Positions 59,808 to 64,000 of a stretch of 64,000 nt of DNA are shown one piece after another (the first letter of the stretch is position 1; each line of letters opens with the position of its first letter). The DNA comes from Straminergon stramineum (Eukaryota; Streptophyta; Bryopsida; Hypnales; Calliergonaceae). The position numbers and the translations under genes are program-made. The stretch lies in assembly GCA_963920665.1 (NCBI GenBank), contig OY987263.1, positions 21,037,968 through 21,101,967 of the forward strand, given 5' to 3'. The notes beneath the pieces were generated by a model. The model saw nothing but the letters and a program-made list of their open reading frames with translations. It was not told where the DNA came from and searched no databases.

Positions 59808-62500
59808 AAGTATATGCTTCATCAGCACTCCACGACCTCAATATTGGTTTTGTCTCTACAGATCATGAGTCAATAGTTTACACTTTGGAGAATGTTCTAT
59901 TAGGACTTTGTATATAAGATATAAGTTATAAAATGTATCCTCGTTCCATGAATACTAACTAAGAAGCATGCCATTAAGGGATGACACCTAAGTTTTAAAA
60001 ACATCCAAATAAGCATCTAGATGAAATCTACCTTAATTTTTGTTAGATCTTGGTGGCAATTGAACAAGGATTCATCTTAGTATGTTATTTTTTTTAAACC
60101 ATATGAATAAATCATAAATTTTTAAGGTGCAAATTATAGGTCTATTCTAAAACTAACTCTAGAGTCTAGACTCTCAAGTTTGTTTTGTTTTCATTTTAAC
60201 TCAAATGTACATGGATTGATTTCAAGGAGGGTCACAATTAGGCATAAGTACCTTATACTTCTAGGGACTAGCATTATGAAGTAAATTGATTAGATATAGA
60301 TCTAAGGGGAGGAGACTTTACATCAACATAAGCTTATTGCTAGAGATTTGACCTACTTCTTAAGTAAGAGTAGGATCTTGTTTAAAAAGTAAATCAACAC
60401 TCGAGCAATAATGGGAAGTACATAATGTATACAAAAGGTATATTGGAATTAGATACAACAATGATATATTGAAGCCTTTGATTGTTCATTCGTGGATGAA
60501 TAGAATTGAAAGTATGTTATGTCCACATTCAATTATAGGACATTCATTTAGGGGACCTATCCTATTGTGTCATTGATTGGTTGGCATATTTCATATATGT
60601 GTCTATTAATATGTAAAATTTTGATACCTCCACAACTATGGTTGTTGGTAGACCTCAATTATGTATTAGATTTTAGAAGTGCAAATTGTCTAATGTATGG
60701 CTTGTATAAACACAATTTTTAAAATAAAAAAATTGATCCCCAAAGATTATACAACAAGCACTTTGGACGAAAGATTATGTGGATGACTATATTTGTACCA
60801 TATATATAACAATACCAAATTCCAATCATTAAAAGCAAATTAGAGTCATTAAATGCATGATAGAGTGCACATTGTAATCCAAAAAAATAATCAAAATTTT
60901 CTATATTAATGCAATTGATATGAACTTACTTTCACAATTACACTTCAAAACCAATATAATGCAAGACTTCCCATCAACCTCAACTAGCTTAATTCCTAGT
61001 AGAATAGCAATTCGAGCAACATTTTCTGCAATTGCTTGGGCAACATAGTTGGTTGAGCAACGAGATCCCTTGAACCCCAATGAACCTAAGGACCAAATTT
61101 TTGTATCTCCTTTACAATTTGTTACAATAATGATGGAATTACTTAAAGTTGATCGAATATATACAATACCATGCTTTTTTTTCTTTTGCAATGCAATCCT
61201 AGTCCAAAGATTGAAGAACACAAAGTGTATCTACTCTTTTTTTTTGCTTTTTTGTGTTACAAGTCCAATGCAATGCAAACTTCCCCAATGTGTTATTATA
61301 CTTAATTGTTTAAATACAAAATTGACAATAGTTCACTTACATGAACATCATTTTTTACCCCTCAAAGTTGTTAGGTAGGGGAATGTATATTTGGAGACTT
61401 TTACACAAAATATAAGAACCTAGACAAAAAATCTTTGATTTTTGTAAGTTTTCCTTTTTTTCCCATCCCTACATGAACTAGTACAAAACCTTGGACAAAA
61501 ATCACTAAGTACCAAGTGACCACACTAATCACATCATTGAAGAATAGACAAAATTATTTTTTCAACAAATGAATACTTGAATGTAACTCATCCATTTCCT
61601 ATAGCTCCCACTTTAATCTCTTGAAGACATTCATAATCCACTTAATGGAGACCAAGGACTCTTTCGCAAATAAAAGAGGATTCTAGATTCTAAGGAGTAA
61701 AAATTTTTCGGACACTACAAAAAAAACTAGGAATTTCCAAAGTTCTAATTACTTGCATACCCAAAATTGATCCAAGGCACTTATGTTCAAATGGTGTAGA
61801 AGAATCTGTAGGGTCGCTTTAGAAGAGTTGAATTTGCAACAAGTTATGATAGTCTGCTCTAAATCCGCTCGTCTTCTAGAGACTATCCCTAACTAGGTTC
61901 TAAAATGGATATTTACAAGTTGTAAAATGCATGTGTAAAGCATTGAATGTTTTGTCAATATGTCAGAGCAATTTAAAATTTGTCAAACGTTCCTAAATAC
62001 TTTGCTAGTGGATGGAATAAGAGCCAAGGTAGGTCTATTTCTGAAATGTTTACCTATGTTCAAAAAATCTTTTCTCCCCTAACTTTGAATGCTAATATTT
62101 TTCAATCTGTACAGTCAAACATGATAAAATTTTTACCACATGATCACAAACAAGTATAGTACAAGATCCTACGGTTGGATTTTTGAATTTTGAAAAATTT
62201 TCCTTTCTTAAAAGAACGCAGCAGAAATGGCAATTTCAAGTGATTTTTGTCAAAAAATAGGCCTTGGTCCTTTGGGAGTTTAGTTTAGTACAAGTCACAT
62301 TTTGGAACCCTGTCTATTACTTTCTACATGCTGCAGTGCTTGTTTATGGTGAAGCCATATCTTTTTTCAGACTACACATGTGTGGGTTTTGTAAGGCCTA
62401 CGATCAAGAAATAGATACCTATGGCAGAATTCTTTAAAAATTCATAAGTAATTCAAAAATGCTCCGAAAAATATGAAACCACTTGGGTTAGATTCCACAT
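59808..62500. other. AT-rich intergenic DNA after LACS
   Basis: The LACS 3' UTR is followed by AT-rich, CG-poor DNA without a gene. It holds one TTAA-family relic (62075-62278). Short frames such as minus 61221-60901 show no recognisable domain and low-complexity composition, so I do not call them. Confidence 0.55.
62075..62278. mobile_element. TTAA-family relic copy K, related to reference copy A
   Basis: In the orientation opposite to copy A, the order TTTTTCAATCTGTACAGTCA, ACATG, TTTTTACCACATGATCACAA, TAGTACAAGATCCTACGGTT, GGATTTTTGAATTTTGAAAA follows the complement of A. The right end CCTTGGTCCTTTGGGAG is followed by TTTA. It is a truncated, diverged sibling, which shows that A is one of a family. 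Confidence 0.6.
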
Positions 62501-64000
62501 CAATTTTTCTTCGAGTGAAAAATAAGGAAAAATATTTTCTTGCATCGAAGAACCATCGAAAAGGCCGACCAGCCCTTAAACGCACGGTTTATGAGCAGAC
62601 TACCTTACCTTACCCTATTTTCACACTTCGTGGATGGCACAGAAACCATGGCTGAGTCGTGGAATAGCTTTTCAACGATGTTCACGTCGCAGTCAAAGGA
62701 GCTTTACACCGTGCTATTGAGCCCCAACCGACGCTTCATCGCCAATGGAGCACGCAGCTACCACCAACTGACAGGACCACTCACCAAAAAGTGCAATAAA
62801 TTTGAGCTACACTGAAATTGTTACATGATGCAACTTTTTCCTAGTAACAAATTTCTAATAATAATTTCGGTTTCTAATTAACTAAATCTTAATGACCATA
62901 TATATAGAGTTAATCGTAAAGTGACCCCAGTTTGTAGAAGGGGTGTCAGAGGAAGATTTAAGTAAGAATAGTACAAAAGAAACACAACACCAAACTCCAT
63001 CACACCAAATTTGGGTGCTTCAAGGAGTTTCGTTTCTCAAACTCCGGAACTCCGGCTCCTGGTATCTCATTGCACACTTTACGATTAACTCTATTTACTC
63101 ATTCTGTTTTAAGTTTAAAATGATACTTACATAACAATCAAGCTTAAGCTAAAATTCAAAGAACTTATTATGATGAGTTTAGCACACAGAGACTGCATTT
63201 TTTGGTGAAGAGAATTTGGTCCCATTGTACACTGGGGTCTATGTACACAAATGGTTTAAATCATCGGTTGGTACGATAGTTCTCAGGAATTTGGATTTGA
63301 GCAACCCCCCACAAGAAAAACGAAATGGAAAAAGAATCTACAATATCCAACTCCCAAAGAGCTGGGATCCTGACCTGCCAGGTGATGCTGATCACACTCG
63401 TCATCTTCACAACGTACCGCTGCGTCGTGAACGAGACAATTAATGAGCTGCAACTCCTATCATTGTTGTCTTGTAGCCAGCTTTTAAAGTGTCCTGTGTT
63501 ACGACGTTTATTCCTGCCCCACCTTTATTGTAATGGAATTGTACAGAACGTACCTCCATACTATACAACTGGGCTCCACGTGCTGCCACAAGGGTTGGTT
63601 GTGGACATCAGCCGAAGAGGAGAAGAGACGTCCTGTTCTGCACACGACAACTAACGACAGATATTTAAGGCTTCAGTCCACTAGACACTAATCATCGGAT
63701 TTGGGCCTTAACAAATCTCAATGTTCTCAGCGAATAAGAAGAGAATGGTCACACTAATCCCCGACCACCGACCACCTTTTCCAGTCATGATTCTAGTTTT
63801 GGAAATTCTCCGGACTCCGGACTGCAAAGCAGAGAAAGAGTCATAAACGCGTCTCAATTGTACATACCTAGCAACCATGACAGGTTGGACGGGTCGACCA
63901 CCCACAACCAAGACGGCACCACGAAACAAGCGTACAGCATAAAGAGTCTAGTGGTCCAGCTGAAGGTAGCAGCATGACCGTCACCAAACCTGAAGATGTC
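62501..64000. other. GC-richer terminal stretch; no firm gene
   Basis: Islands of gene-like composition occur at 62.54-62.81, 63.32-63.66 and 63.7-64.0 kb, separated by AT-rich DNA. On the minus strand, 63990-63865 or so is open in two frames and ends at a possible donor (GCTAG|gtatgt near 63870), so an exon of a minus-strand gene may enter from the right edge. I cannot choose the frame or name a product. Confidence 0.3.

Noticed and set aside
60901..61378. Overlapping frames on both strands after LACS
   Set aside because: AT-rich, low-complexity, no recognisable motif and no splice structure.
1..64000. CRISPR arrays, bacterial operons or prophage
   Set aside because: No regular spacer array or bacterial gene layout; introns and gene families are those of a plant nucleus.

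Overview
This window is nuclear DNA from a land plant. The genes have many short introns (about 70 to 600 bases) with GT-AG borders and phase-consistent exons, and they encode plant-specific families (one-helix protein OHP1, SPIRAL1-like, class III peroxidase, subtilase propeptide inhibitor). Gene islands of moderate GC sit in very AT-rich, CG-poor DNA. The intron sizes and compact genes suggest a bryophyte such as a moss. That is an impression, because nothing in the window proves the lineage.

Layout from left to right. 293-1190 (+) is the 3' part of a subtilisin-propeptide-like inhibitor gene. 1.9-6.5 kb is AT-rich non-genic DNA. 6750-12572 (-) is a 13-exon gene for an unrecognised serine-rich, probably nuclear protein of about 1100 residues with a tandemly duplicated exon pair. 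12.6-14.6 kb is GC-richer DNA without a firm gene. 14.7-21.5 kb is AT-rich decay with a large foldback element at 18 kb. 22975-24611 (+) is a divergent class III peroxidase. 26.3-28985 (+) is a SPIRAL1-like microtubule gene whose leader intron is internally duplicated. 31206-33329 (+) is an uninterrupted DEAH-box helicase gene (DEAH4/RID1 type). 38507-40266 (+) is an unrecognised small gene. 41283-43418 (-) is OHP1, a thylakoid one-helix protein. 49224-59807 (+) is a complete 24-exon peroxisomal long-chain acyl-CoA synthetase (LACS6/7 type, 699 residues). The last 4 kb hold no gene I could support.

The most striking pattern is a family of small non-autonomous transposons flanked by TTAA, with termini close to CCCCTAAAGGAC...GTCCTTTAGGGG. 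At least twelve copies or relics occur here, seven of them in different introns of the LACS gene and two in introns of the gene at 38.5-40.3 kb. The TTAA flank and CCC-type termini are the hallmark of piggyBac-superfamily elements, which I understand to be rare or unreported in land plants. A Stowaway-type MITE (SPIRAL1-like intron) and a mariner/pogo-type MITE (OHP1 intron 3) are also present, so most multi-exon genes here carry an intronic MITE. A second theme is local tandem duplication (80-500 bp) in or beside genes: the exon pair at 9.4-10.8 kb, the SPIRAL1 leader intron, OHP1 intron 1, 37.8-38.4 kb and 14.1-14.3 kb.

The genes do not form one pathway. They look like an ordinary set of unlinked housekeeping and stress genes: fatty-acid activation in peroxisomes, photosystem II assembly, pre-mRNA splicing, microtubule organisation and apoplastic peroxidase. 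All exon borders were read by eye from splice motifs and frame continuity; no alignment or transcript data were available.
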